Below, piece by piece: positions 17,471 through 25,574 of a stretch of DNA of 64,000 bases. The notes under the pieces were generated by a model. The model saw nothing but the letters and a program-made list of their open reading frames with translations, did no database searches and was not told the DNA's origin. This stretch comes from Methanooceanicella nereidis (GTDB lineage Archaea > Halobacteriota > Methanocellia > Methanocellales > Methanocellaceae): NCBI RefSeq assembly GCF_021023085.1, contig NZ_PGCK01000002.1, positions 124,001 through 188,000 of the forward strand, given 5' to 3'. The first letter of the stretch is position 1, and every line of letters begins with the position of its first letter. Made by a program: the position numbers and the translations under genes.

Positions 17471-18391
17471 ATGAGCGAAAAAGTATACGACGTCGCCATC
17501 ATAGGCGCGGGTCCGGCCGGGCTCACAAGCGCATTATATTGCGGCAGAGCGGATCTATCGACCATCGTATTTGGCAACATATTTGAGTCACAGATAGCCA
17601 AGGCCGGACAGGTGGAAAACTATCCCGGCATAGAATCGATCCCGGGCATAGACCTTATCGAAAAATTCGATGAGCAGGTAAAAAAGTATGATGTCAATTT
17701 AATACCATCTAATATAACCCGCATAAAAAGGGGAGAGCTATTCACCCTTTATACCGATGAAGGAGAGTACAGGAGTAAGAGCGTGATCATAGCGACAGGG
17801 GCGAAATACCGGGAGCTTCACATTCCGGGAGAAAAAGAATTCGTGTACAAAGGCGTATCTTACTGTTCTATTTGCGACGGCACGCTATACAAAGGGAAAA
17901 AGGTCGCGCTTGTCGGGCATGGCGACCAGGCGGCAAAATCCGCCCTCTACCTTGCAGGACTTTGCAGCGAGGTCATAGCGCTTACTGAAAAGAAAGACCT
18001 CGAAGCGCCGATGTATGAAGAACAGATGAGGGCTTCTAAAAGGATCAAGGTCACAGGAAACGCAAAAGTCGTGGCGATCGAAGGGAAAGAATTTGTCGAG
18101 CGGATCAGGTATGTACTCGATAAGCAAGAAGAGAGAACTGAGGAAGTCGAGGGTGTGTTCATAGAGGGAGGCATACCGAACACGCTGCTTGCCGGCGAAC
18201 TAGGTATTGACCTTGACGCCAAAGGTAATATCAAAGTGAACAGGCCTGAACAAACAACGAACATCGAGGGAGTATTTGCAGCAGGAGACGTGACGAGCGG
18301 TATACACCAGATATCAAAAGCCGTCGGCGAAGGGGCAAGTGCGGCGATAAATGCGATGGTATACATAAAGAAAAAGGGAATCCCAAAATAG
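17471..18391 (+). CDS. trxB: Thioredoxin reductase
   Basis: FAD-dependent disulfide reductase, 306 residues. GAGPAGLTSALY (residues 11-22) binds FAD, YCSICDG (about 134-140) is the redox CxxC, and GVFAAGDVTSGIHQISKAVGEG near 270 is the FAD-binding C-terminal signature. The pyridine-nucleotide motif reads ALVGHGDQAAKSAL instead of the usual GGGNSA and lacks the typical downstream HRR Arg pair for NADPH. Electron donor choice may therefore differ (F420H2 or ferredoxin systems are known in methanogens). It could recycle the small thioredoxin at 6966 and feed the ArsG/ArsF relay. Confidence 0.92.
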   Translation: MSEKVYDVAIIGAGPAGLTSALYCGRADLSTIVFGNIFESQIAKAGQVENYPGIESIPGIDLIEKFDEQVKKYDVNLIPSNITRIKRGELFTLYTDEGEYRSKSVIIATGAKYRELHIPGEKEFVYKGVSYCSICDGTLYKGKKVALVGHGDQAAKSALYLAGLCSEVIALTEKKDLEAPMYEEQMRASKRIKVTGNAKVVAIEGKEFVERIRYVLDKQEERTEEVEGVFIEGGIPNTLLAGELGIDLDAKGNIKVNRPEQTTNIEGVFAAGDVTSGIHQISKAVGEGASAAINAMVYIKKKGIPK

Positions 18392-18534
18392 TAATAATAA
18401 TTGTCAGTCGTAGGAACTAAGCCCTTAACTCCGTGATTTCTTAAATATAAAATAACAGGGAATTAATGTGACATACTATTAAGATATAATTTTTAAGATT
18501 TTTTCTATCGGTTTTTTGTACAAATAACATATCA

Positions 18535-18550
18535 ACATATTTAAATATGT
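18535..18550. promoter_or_regulatory. Palindrome upstream of arsM
   Basis: ACATATTTAAATATGT is a perfect 16-base palindrome, extended imperfectly by AACATAT on the left and ATGTGTT on the right. The dyad is typical in size and A/T content for ArsR-family operators. It is different in sequence from the 8306/10267 motif, so it may be read by the second ArsR at 20070. Confidence 0.45.
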
Positions 18551-18579
18551 AAATGTGTTAATATCTAGTCGGTGATAAC

Positions 18580-19401
18580 ATTAGCGATAAAATCGATGAA
18601 ATCTCTGTAAGAAAGGTGGTCAAGGAAAAATATTCGAAGCTCGCGTCTACGGAAAGGCAGGACTGCGAATGCGGAAAGGAATACGTATCTAAGATAGGGT
18701 ATTCTTCTGAGACTATGTCCGGACTGCCCGCCGAAGTCCTTTCGGTAAGTGCCGGATGCGGAAACCCCACAGCCATCGCAGATCTGAAGAAAGGGCAGAC
18801 CGTACTGGACCTCGGCAGCGGCGGAGGAATTGATGTTTTTATCGCGGCCAGGGAAGTCGGGCCTGCCGGAAAAGCCATCGGTGTCGATGCAACTCCCGAG
18901 ATGATCTGGAGGGCCAGGAAGTCGGCTAAAACAATAGGTGTCGAGAACGCGGAATTCCGGCTCGGGGAAATAGAATGCATGCCGGTAGAGTCCGGCTCGA
19001 TTGATGTTGCCATAAGCAATTGTGTGATAAACCTGAGCCCGGACAAAGACAGAGTCTTCAAGGAAGTATTCAGGGTCCTGAAGCCGGGAGGGAAGCTTGC
19101 CGTATCGGACATGGTCCTTACCAGGGATGTAAGCCAGGACGAAAGAGAAAAGCTCAAGACCTGGGCGAGCTGCATAGGCGGAGCGATAAAGCTGGAAGAC
19201 TATTTAGAAAAAATGAAAGCGGCCGGTTTTGTGGGCGTAAAAGTCGAAAGCGAACATGTATATGGCTTTGACGAGCTTTATTACTTGCTCTGCAGCGACT
19301 CGTGCGGATGCGGGTGCGGCTCTGATGATGTGGGACAGCTTGCCGGAATGACGGGGAAAAGTAATGTTGCGACCGTGAAGATCGTGGCTTTCAAGCCGTG
19401 A
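18580..19401 (+). CDS. arsM: Arsenite S-adenosylmethionine methyltransferase
   Basis: Class I methyltransferase of about 273 residues that converts As(III) to methylated arsenicals. The SAM site is VLDLGSGGGIDVFIAA. The three functional cysteines are all present: DCECG (29/31), SNCVINL (148) and ASCIGGA (198). A Cys-rich LCSDSCGCGCGSD tail is also seen. Start: the first normal start codon is GTG at 18616. However, the frame is open to 18562, and a GGTGAT site (18571-18576) stands three bases before an in-frame ATT at 18580. Translation from there adds SDKIDEISVRKV, matching the usual ArsM N-terminal helix. Nitroreductase follows, overlapping or abutting. Confidence 0.92.
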   Translation: MSDKIDEISVRKVVKEKYSKLASTERQDCECGKEYVSKIGYSSETMSGLPAEVLSVSAGCGNPTAIADLKKGQTVLDLGSGGGIDVFIAAREVGPAGKAIGVDATPEMIWRARKSAKTIGVENAEFRLGEIECMPVESGSIDVAISNCVINLSPDKDRVFKEVFRVLKPGGKLAVSDMVLTRDVSQDEREKLKTWASCIGGAIKLEDYLEKMKAAGFVGVKVESEHVYGFDELYYLLCSDSCGCGCGSDDVGQLAGMTGKSNVATVKIVAFKP

Positions 19402-19421
19402 AAATCAAAAGAGGCATGATC

Positions 19422-20000
19422 ATGGGCGACATTTTAGATACAATATATTCAAGGCGGTCTGTTAGAGAGTACAGGCAGGAAGATATTCCCGACGAGATCA
19501 TGAAAGACATAATTAAGGCAGGTACGTACGCGCCAAGCTCGATGAACAGGCAGCCGTGGCGATTTGTTATAATAAAAAACAGGGAACTGATAAAAAGATT
19601 ATCAGACATAGCTAAAAAAGCATGGCTGGAAAAGGTAGCGAATAATAATAACGATCCGGGGATAGCATCCCTTGCCAGAATGGCATCCAGCCCGACGTTT
19701 AACATATTCTATGACGCCCCGGTGCTCGTGCTTATCTTTTCGTCGCCGGACGCATACAGGCCGGAGGTTGACTGTGCGCTGGCAGCAGAGAATATGATGC
19801 TTGCGGCAAGGTCGTACGGGATAGGGAGCTGCTGGATCGGCCTGGGAATGCCGATAGGCTCAGATAGCCAGGTCATGAAAGAATTAGGAATCCCTGAAGG
19901 GCATACGCTTATGGCCCCCGTCATATTCGGATATCCCGGGAATGACGAACAGTATACGCCTCCGCGTAAAGAGGACGTAATATTAAAGATAATAAAATGA
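19422..20000 (+). CDS. Nitroreductase-family FMN oxidoreductase
   Basis: About 192 residues. The FMN-binding start IYSRRSVREYRQEDIP and the APSSMNRQPWRFVIIK loop are typical, as is GIGSCWIGLGMP near residue 135. These enzymes reduce nitro groups or quinones with NAD(P)H or F420H2. The GAGG site at 19411 favours the ATG at 19422. It lies directly after arsM in the same direction. In an island that also encodes ArsEFG for nitroaromatic arsenicals, it is a candidate for reducing the nitro group of such compounds, though a general detoxifying role is equally possible. Confidence 0.88.
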   Translation: MGDILDTIYSRRSVREYRQEDIPDEIMKDIIKAGTYAPSSMNRQPWRFVIIKNRELIKRLSDIAKKAWLEKVANNNNDPGIASLARMASSPTFNIFYDAPVLVLIFSSPDAYRPEVDCALAAENMMLAARSYGIGSCWIGLGMPIGSDSQVMKELGIPEGHTLMAPVIFGYPGNDEQYTPPRKEDVILKIIK

Positions 20001-20069
20001 GACCCCAAAAACATTTTATTTTTTCACAGGAATGTATGCTTTGTTGCAAAGAATTCGATCGGAGTACGC

Positions 20070-20414
20070 ATGGAAAAAGACTCTAAATGCTGCGAGGATA
20101 TGATCGGTGATGCGATCATTTGCTGTAAGCAGGATCTTCCCGATGAGGAACATATAAAAAAGCAGGCAGAATATTTCAAGGCCCTATCCGACCCTGCAAG
20201 AGTAAAGATAGTATATGCGCTGGCGGGCGGAGAAAGATGCGTTTGCGAGCTTATGGCAATAATGGACATGCAGCAGACCGTTGTCTCACACCATCTCAAA
20301 GTGCTGAAGTATGCCGGCATAATATCGGATAAAAAGTCGGGCAAGTGGGTATATTACTCGTTAGTGGATAAGAAGACAGTTGAATTGTTAAGTATCTTAA
20401 AAGCAGAAAAGTGA
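20070..20414 (+). CDS. arsR: ArsR/SmtB-family metalloregulator, copy 2
   Basis: 114 residues. The winged-helix domain has YFKALSDPARVKIVYAL, the arsenic-site motif ERCVCEL (near 50) and MQQTVVSHHLKVLKYAGIIS. An additional Cys-rich N-terminal extension (SKCCEDMIGDAIICCKQD) gives up to four more thiols, unlike the copy at 6439. It follows the nitroreductase and probably controls the arsM-nitroreductase unit through the palindrome at 18535. Confidence 0.9.
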   Translation: MEKDSKCCEDMIGDAIICCKQDLPDEEHIKKQAEYFKALSDPARVKIVYALAGGERCVCELMAIMDMQQTVVSHHLKVLKYAGIISDKKSGKWVYYSLVDKKTVELLSILKAEK

Positions 20415-20504
20415 ATGTTTTTAACGTTCATGCCGTTAAATCAGCACTGTTTTTGGATACATATCTCGATACTATTTTGATAGATTAAAATAATCTTTAC
20501 ATCT

Positions 20505-20966
20505 ATGAGTGGTATCATGACATCCAGGATTTTGATCGCCACGGACGGCTCAAAGTATAGTGAAAAAGCCGTCGACTATTGTATTGGCATGGCACAGAGG
20601 CTCGGCTCCGAAGTTATCGCACTATATGTGATCAGCATGAAAACCCTTGAGATCTATGCCATGGGACATCATGACGACATCAGGGGATATGAAGAGGCGA
20701 ACAGTAAATTAAGAAACGAGGGAGAAGAAGCGCTTCGGTATGCCGTCAGGAAAGGGAACGAATCCGGAGTGATAGTGAACACGTTCATTGCCAGAGGATA
20801 TCCGGGAGAGGAGATCTTAAAACTTGCAGACCAGGAACGTGTCGACATGATAGTTGTCGGAAGCCTGGGAAAATCCGGACTGGAGCATTTACTCATAGGA
20901 AGCGTATCGGAAGAAGTCGTCAAAAAAGCGCCCTGTCCGGTGCTTGTGGTAAGAGGGAACATATAG
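20505..20966 (+). CDS. Universal stress protein
   Basis: Single UspA domain, 153 residues. It begins SRILIATDGSKYSEKAVDYC and keeps the full ATP-binding tail VVGSLGKSGLEHLLIGSVSEEVVKKAPCPVLVV (the G-x2-G-x9-G-S type). An internal ATG at 20517 is an alternative start. It closes the arsenic island and is distinct from the tandem Usp at 11986. Confidence 0.9.
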   Translation: MSGIMTSRILIATDGSKYSEKAVDYCIGMAQRLGSEVIALYVISMKTLEIYAMGHHDDIRGYEEANSKLRNEGEEALRYAVRKGNESGVIVNTFIARGYPGEEILKLADQERVDMIVVGSLGKSGLEHLLIGSVSEEVVKKAPCPVLVVRGNI

Positions 20967-21384
20967 GCCTTATTTTTTTCATAGACAATGGTGGCCGGCG
21001 ACTCAAAACGTTCGACCCCGAAAAATTGTCCCATATTTTTAAAAGAGATTGTGGTGAACGACCATCGTCCGACCTGCTATACCGGGACATGACTCATGTC
21101 GGTCATGACCATATTAAAGTATTCCTATCCTCAGTGACCCTGGCATATCATATGGTAAGATAAATGCTTTCTAAAAACCGCCCAGGATACATGGATAGTA
21201 CACCTTTCGGTTAATTATCCAGGGATGATCCGGCTGAGAATTATTGACTTTTATCGCAATAATCAAGGATTTAAAATGATATTTATGGCCTTTTTTTCGA
21301 GAATATATAAAAATTACTAATATAAAATCTATCATGTATCCTCAAAGCCCTGCACACATACTATAGTCCATCCTGAGAGGGGAT
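20967..21384. other. Intergenic region with two adjacent palindromes
   Basis: About 420 bases with no gene. GACATGA-C-TCATGTC (21086-21100) abuts GGTCATGACC (21101-21110), two dyads sharing the TCATG core and suggestive of a regulator-binding site. A TATA-like GAATATATAAAAA near 21300 probably serves the TPR gene at 21385. Confidence 0.4.
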
Positions 21385-23073
21385 ATGAGATTTATGACGG
21401 AGTGGGAAGCAGTCGAGAAGATCGGCAGATGCATAGGGCTTGAGATCGATGAGACGGCTATCGAGATGATAAAAGGCCGGCATGATCGCGAAGAATTTAT
21501 GAATATCGTACGGGATACTGCCGCGAACGTCTTCAGGGATAAGCTGACGGGGCCGGAAGTCGACACACTGGTAGAGACGGTGTTCGATACCGGGTTCGAT
21601 GACCTGGAAGGTGACGGGCAGCGACTTAGAAGGTCATTGTCGTATGATGTGTTCAGAAGGACCTGTTCACGTATTAAATATACAGGGGAGATTTCGTTCG
21701 AGGGGTTTGATGTGCTCTTTCAAGAGTTTTTAGAAAGATTTAAGGCAGCCATGAATGGCATCATGTTCATACTGGGCTTAAATAAGGAGATCGTCAGCCT
21801 GGAAAATTCCGGCATAAAGGATTACGTGGAAGAATTAAGATCGCTGCCTTGCAGGAGATTTGGCGAGCTGAACTTTGGGGAGATATGTAAGATGCGGCCC
21901 CCGACATCGATCTCGCTTTATGTGGAATCTTTATTGAAAAAGTATGAGAACGACCCTATCCCTCATGAAGATTGCATAAAGATCCTCGACATGATGGACA
22001 AGCTGTCCAATTATCCGAATTATTTTAGAGTGATGGACCATTCCAGAAAGATGGAGGAGATCAAGCCAGTGTTGACATCGATAGCCTGGCTTCAGAAAGA
22101 GGCGGCGGATGGGCAGGAAAAAAACGACCTGCTGACAGCACTGGGAATATTGCTTTTTAATATATATCCTTCGCCGATGATAGTCAAATACCTGTCAAAG
22201 CTTGAGCCCGGCCTAAAAAACCAGTTCCTGTGCTACGAATACAATTCTATAATGGCATTGAACTATTTATTGATGGGTAAGCTCGACATAGCCGAGAAAT
22301 ACACGACAAGCGCTTTTGAGGTAGCTATCGACGAGGAAAAAAGAGCATACACCTGCGTTTTAAAAAGTTGCGTATATATTAACCGTCATGAGCACAAAAA
22401 AGCCATTGAAAATCTTGAGAAATGTTCAGCCATAGTAAGGAACAAGCGAATGAGATCCATGACCAGGTTCTACCTGGGAATAGTCCACTATGAGTGCGGT
22501 GATCTCTCGAATGCGCTCGAATGCTTCAAGGACGCCCGGGTGGGCATAGAGGATGAGATAGACCTCATGAACATCTGCAACAATATTGGTACATGCTCAA
22601 TGCTGCTCGGCGACCTCAAGGGTGCGTTGAACGCCTTTGACGAGGTGGAGGAATTAAGCAGGTATATGGGCAGCAACATAGCCAAGTTCCTTAAATCGGT
22701 TGCATATGGAAACATGGGTATCGTATACCTGAATATGAAAGAGCCGGATAAAGCGCTCGAATATTACAGAAAGGCGCTAAAGGTCAATAAGGAGATACGG
22801 AATAAAAAAGGCATAGCCAACCAGATCGGCAATATTGGCCTTGTATATAAGTCAAAACAGGACCATAAGTCATCTATAGACTATTTTAAGTCCATGCTTA
22901 ACTATTCTTTTAGCATCGACTATTTTGAAGGGGTGTTATTCGCATACGGCCAGATAGACCAGGCGATGACATTGCTCGGAAAACAGGAAGAGGCCGAAGC
23001 ATTTAAAAAAGATATCGTAAAACGGTATCCGGGAATAACAGGCATGCTCAAGAAGAGGCCGCAACATGGTTAA
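21385..23073 (+). CDS. Tetratricopeptide-repeat protein of unknown role
   Basis: 562 residues, no signal peptide. Residues 1-250 are helical and unrecognised. From about 260 to the end run TPR-like units, clearest at AIENLEKCSAIVRNK, RFYLGIVHYECGDLSNALECF, NNIGTCSMLLGDLKGALNAF, GNMGIVYLNMKEPDKALEYY and GNIGLVYKSKQDHKSSIDYF. Such repeats mediate protein contacts. No enzymatic motif is seen, and it stands alone between two long intergenic stretches. Confidence 0.75.
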   Translation: MRFMTEWEAVEKIGRCIGLEIDETAIEMIKGRHDREEFMNIVRDTAANVFRDKLTGPEVDTLVETVFDTGFDDLEGDGQRLRRSLSYDVFRRTCSRIKYTGEISFEGFDVLFQEFLERFKAAMNGIMFILGLNKEIVSLENSGIKDYVEELRSLPCRRFGELNFGEICKMRPPTSISLYVESLLKKYENDPIPHEDCIKILDMMDKLSNYPNYFRVMDHSRKMEEIKPVLTSIAWLQKEAADGQEKNDLLTALGILLFNIYPSPMIVKYLSKLEPGLKNQFLCYEYNSIMALNYLLMGKLDIAEKYTTSAFEVAIDEEKRAYTCVLKSCVYINRHEHKKAIENLEKCSAIVRNKRMRSMTRFYLGIVHYECGDLSNALECFKDARVGIEDEIDLMNICNNIGTCSMLLGDLKGALNAFDEVEELSRYMGSNIAKFLKSVAYGNMGIVYLNMKEPDKALEYYRKALKVNKEIRNKKGIANQIGNIGLVYKSKQDHKSSIDYFKSMLNYSFSIDYFEGVLFAYGQIDQAMTLLGKQEEAEAFKKDIVKRYPGITGMLKKRPQHG

Positions 23074-23543
23074 ATGTCATTTTAACATTATGTGAGACGG
23101 ATAGATAAGGGTCGTATGATAGTAATGATAGAACGAGAGAATTTATTCTTTTAACTAACAGGCTAATATAATGTTCTTGATGCACGGACGATATTAGAAA
23201 ATACGAGTGCTGTAAGCCGTTAATTAAAAAGGTCGCATTTTTCCCGTTATCGGCAGGCCTATTAAATCGCCGTACACGAGTGACGTGCGCACATTAAGCA
23301 AGCACTTTCAAAAATTTTTACACAAATTTTCAAGATTTTGTTGTTTCCTAAAAAAACCATATTTATTTTCAAATATGTTAAAATTATGTCGATGCTATCA
23401 ATTATTTAGAAAAATATTTTTAAAATTAAACCAGAAAAAAGTAAAAAATTTTCGACAATAAAATATAAAAAAACAAAATTTTTAGCATTTTAAGAAAGTT
23501 TTATATACACCATTATTGCTAAAATTTTGACGAGGATTAAACA
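23074..23543. other. AT-rich intergenic region with the GH26 promoter
   Basis: About 470 bases with no gene; the part from 23310 is very A/T-rich with repeated AAAATTTT words. TTTTATATACAC at about 23499-23510 is a good TATA box, predicting a start near 23530, just before the GAGGA ribosome binding site and the ATG at 23544. Confidence 0.5.
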
Positions 23544-25466
23544 ATGAAGAAGGTGAGGCAAAATAAGAAAGTCGTAGCATTGGTAGTGCTGTTTACGGTA
23601 CTACTCGCCGCACTTCCGGTAGCAATGGGTAGTGATTCCCAGGCTACGCTTGCCAAATTTGAGCCTCAGGATGGGGTCTATATTGGCGGCGGGACTTACG
23701 ACGGACAATGGTACGAATTTGTCAACGATGCAGGAAAACAGCCCGCCCTAAGGCTGACGTTCGTTTATTTCCCATCAGATGTATTTGACAACCGACCGAC
23801 ACACCAGGAGCAATCGCTCAGCAGAATGGCAGCGGACGGCGTAACGCCTGTAGTTACATGGCAGCCGCAGACCTATGTCCGCGACATTGCCGCAGGAAAA
23901 TATGATGCGTACATCAGGGAAAGGGCGCGAGAGTGTAAGGCATTCGGCAAGCCGATGTTCATACGCTATGCCCATGAAGCCAACGGCGCATGGTATGACT
24001 GGCAAAAATATCCCGCCGATGTCATAAAGAGCTCGCAAAGGATATACCAGATATTCCAGGAAGAGGGAGCCACCAACGTAGCTTTCGTATGGTGCCCGGC
24101 CTTTGATACAAGCGGCAAAAAGAACTGGCTGAACTATTATCCTGGCGACGCGTATGTCGACTGGGTAGGCATAGACGTTTATAACTGGGCGAGATGGCCG
24201 AGGACTTTCGATACTATGGTCAAGGACTTTTATGCAGAATATGCAGGAAGGAAGCCGATCATGATCGGAGAGGTATCATCCGCCGAAGTATTTAACCCGG
24301 ATCCCGGTTTCGAGAACCCGGAAGCCCAGAACAAGGCAAAGTGGATAACTGACATGTTCAACTTGATGAACACCAAGTATCCCAAGATAAAGGCTTTCGT
24401 CTGGTTCAACGTGATAAAGGAAGATAACTGGAAGATCCGCTCAAGTCCGGAATCATTAAAAGCATTCCAGGACGGGGTCGCAAATCCAAGATACCTTAGC
24501 AAGGTCGTATCGGGAGGCACGCCGGTACCTACGGTGACGCCTACGATCACTCCGACTGTGACCCCGACCTCTACTCCAAAGCCCACAGTGACGGCAACTC
24601 CGACTGCAACCCCTGCGCCGGACCCGAACGGGTATGGCGTTGACACGACCAGCAGATGGGCAAAATACAACGGGTATTTCGGACCGATAGAAAAGACCAC
24701 GGTTAAGCCCAACACAGGGATCGAGCAGGGCATATACTATAAGAACACCGGCTCGCAGACCGATTCCTATAAGGTCATGATCGAAGGAATACCGGCGAAC
24801 TGGTGCAAGGTGACAATGTATGGGTCCACACAGTTATCCCCCGGAATGGGAGTGTACGGTAACGTGATCATCACGCCGACCAGCGGAGGCACTTATCAGT
24901 TCACTGTCAAGGTGGTCTCTAACGCAAATAATGCGGTATATGACACAGTCTCATATACGATGTATGTAGATGGACCGGCATCGCCAACGGTGACGCCGAC
25001 ACCGGCACCGACAGTGACACCGACACCTACGCCGACCATAAACCCGACACCGGCACCGACGGTGACACCGACACCTACGCCGACCATAAACCCGACACCG
25101 GCACCAGCGCCGGACCCGAACGGGTATGGCGTTGACACGACCAGCAGATGGGCAAAATACAGCAGGTATTTCGGACCGATAGAGAAGGTCACGATCAAGC
25201 CCAACACAGCGGTTGAGCAGGGCATATATTACAAGAACACTGGCTCGAAGAAAGACTCGTATACAGTGGTCATAGAAGGAATACCGGCGAACTGGTGCAA
25301 GATAGCGATGTATGGAGACGAGGCCTTATCACCGGGATACGGACGTTACGGGAACGTGGTCATCACGCCGACAGCAGTCGGAACGTACACGTTTACCGTT
25401 AAAGTGATATCGAAGTCCAACCCGGCAGTATATGATATACAAACATATACCATGTATGTAAGGTAA
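23544..25466 (+). CDS. Secreted GH26-like glycoside hydrolase with two C-terminal beta domains
   Basis: 640 residues. Signal peptide (VVALVVLFTVLLAALPVAMG), then a catalytic TIM-barrel (about 35-320) with the GH26 acid/base Glu146 in RYAHEANGAWYDW, the nucleophile Glu242 in IMIGEVSS, and VGIDVYNW before it. Pro-Thr linkers (TVTPTPTPT units) separate two near-identical modules of about 115 residues, each starting DPNGYGVDTTSRWAKY and containing a KNTGS..DSY...IEGIPANWCK stretch, a NEW3-like Ig fold perhaps for binding polysaccharide. GH26 enzymes cut mannans and related glucans; the substrate here is unknown. The gene stands alone, with its own promoter and terminator. Confidence 0.88.
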   Translation: MKKVRQNKKVVALVVLFTVLLAALPVAMGSDSQATLAKFEPQDGVYIGGGTYDGQWYEFVNDAGKQPALRLTFVYFPSDVFDNRPTHQEQSLSRMAADGVTPVVTWQPQTYVRDIAAGKYDAYIRERARECKAFGKPMFIRYAHEANGAWYDWQKYPADVIKSSQRIYQIFQEEGATNVAFVWCPAFDTSGKKNWLNYYPGDAYVDWVGIDVYNWARWPRTFDTMVKDFYAEYAGRKPIMIGEVSSAEVFNPDPGFENPEAQNKAKWITDMFNLMNTKYPKIKAFVWFNVIKEDNWKIRSSPESLKAFQDGVANPRYLSKVVSGGTPVPTVTPTITPTVTPTSTPKPTVTATPTATPAPDPNGYGVDTTSRWAKYNGYFGPIEKTTVKPNTGIEQGIYYKNTGSQTDSYKVMIEGIPANWCKVTMYGSTQLSPGMGVYGNVIITPTSGGTYQFTVKVVSNANNAVYDTVSYTMYVDGPASPTVTPTPAPTVTPTPTPTINPTPAPTVTPTPTPTINPTPAPAPDPNGYGVDTTSRWAKYSRYFGPIEKVTIKPNTAVEQGIYYKNTGSKKDSYTVVIEGIPANWCKIAMYGDEALSPGYGRYGNVVITPTAVGTYTFTVKVISKSNPAVYDIQTYTMYVR

Positions 25467-25472
25467 GGTCAA

Positions 25473-25493
25473 TGTGAAGGCTCTGCCTTCACA
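25473..25493 (+). terminator. Hairpin terminator of the GH26 gene
   Basis: TGTGAAGGC (25473-25481) and GCCTTCACA (25485-25493) form a perfect nine-base stem with a TCT loop, followed by AAATTTTTTT. It lies seven bases after the stop codon. Confidence 0.8.
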
Positions 25494-25574
25494 AATTTTT
25501 TTATTGATTTTATTAATTGATTTATCAGATTTCCATAGCAATTTATGAATATCTAAATATAAAGACCATAAAAA

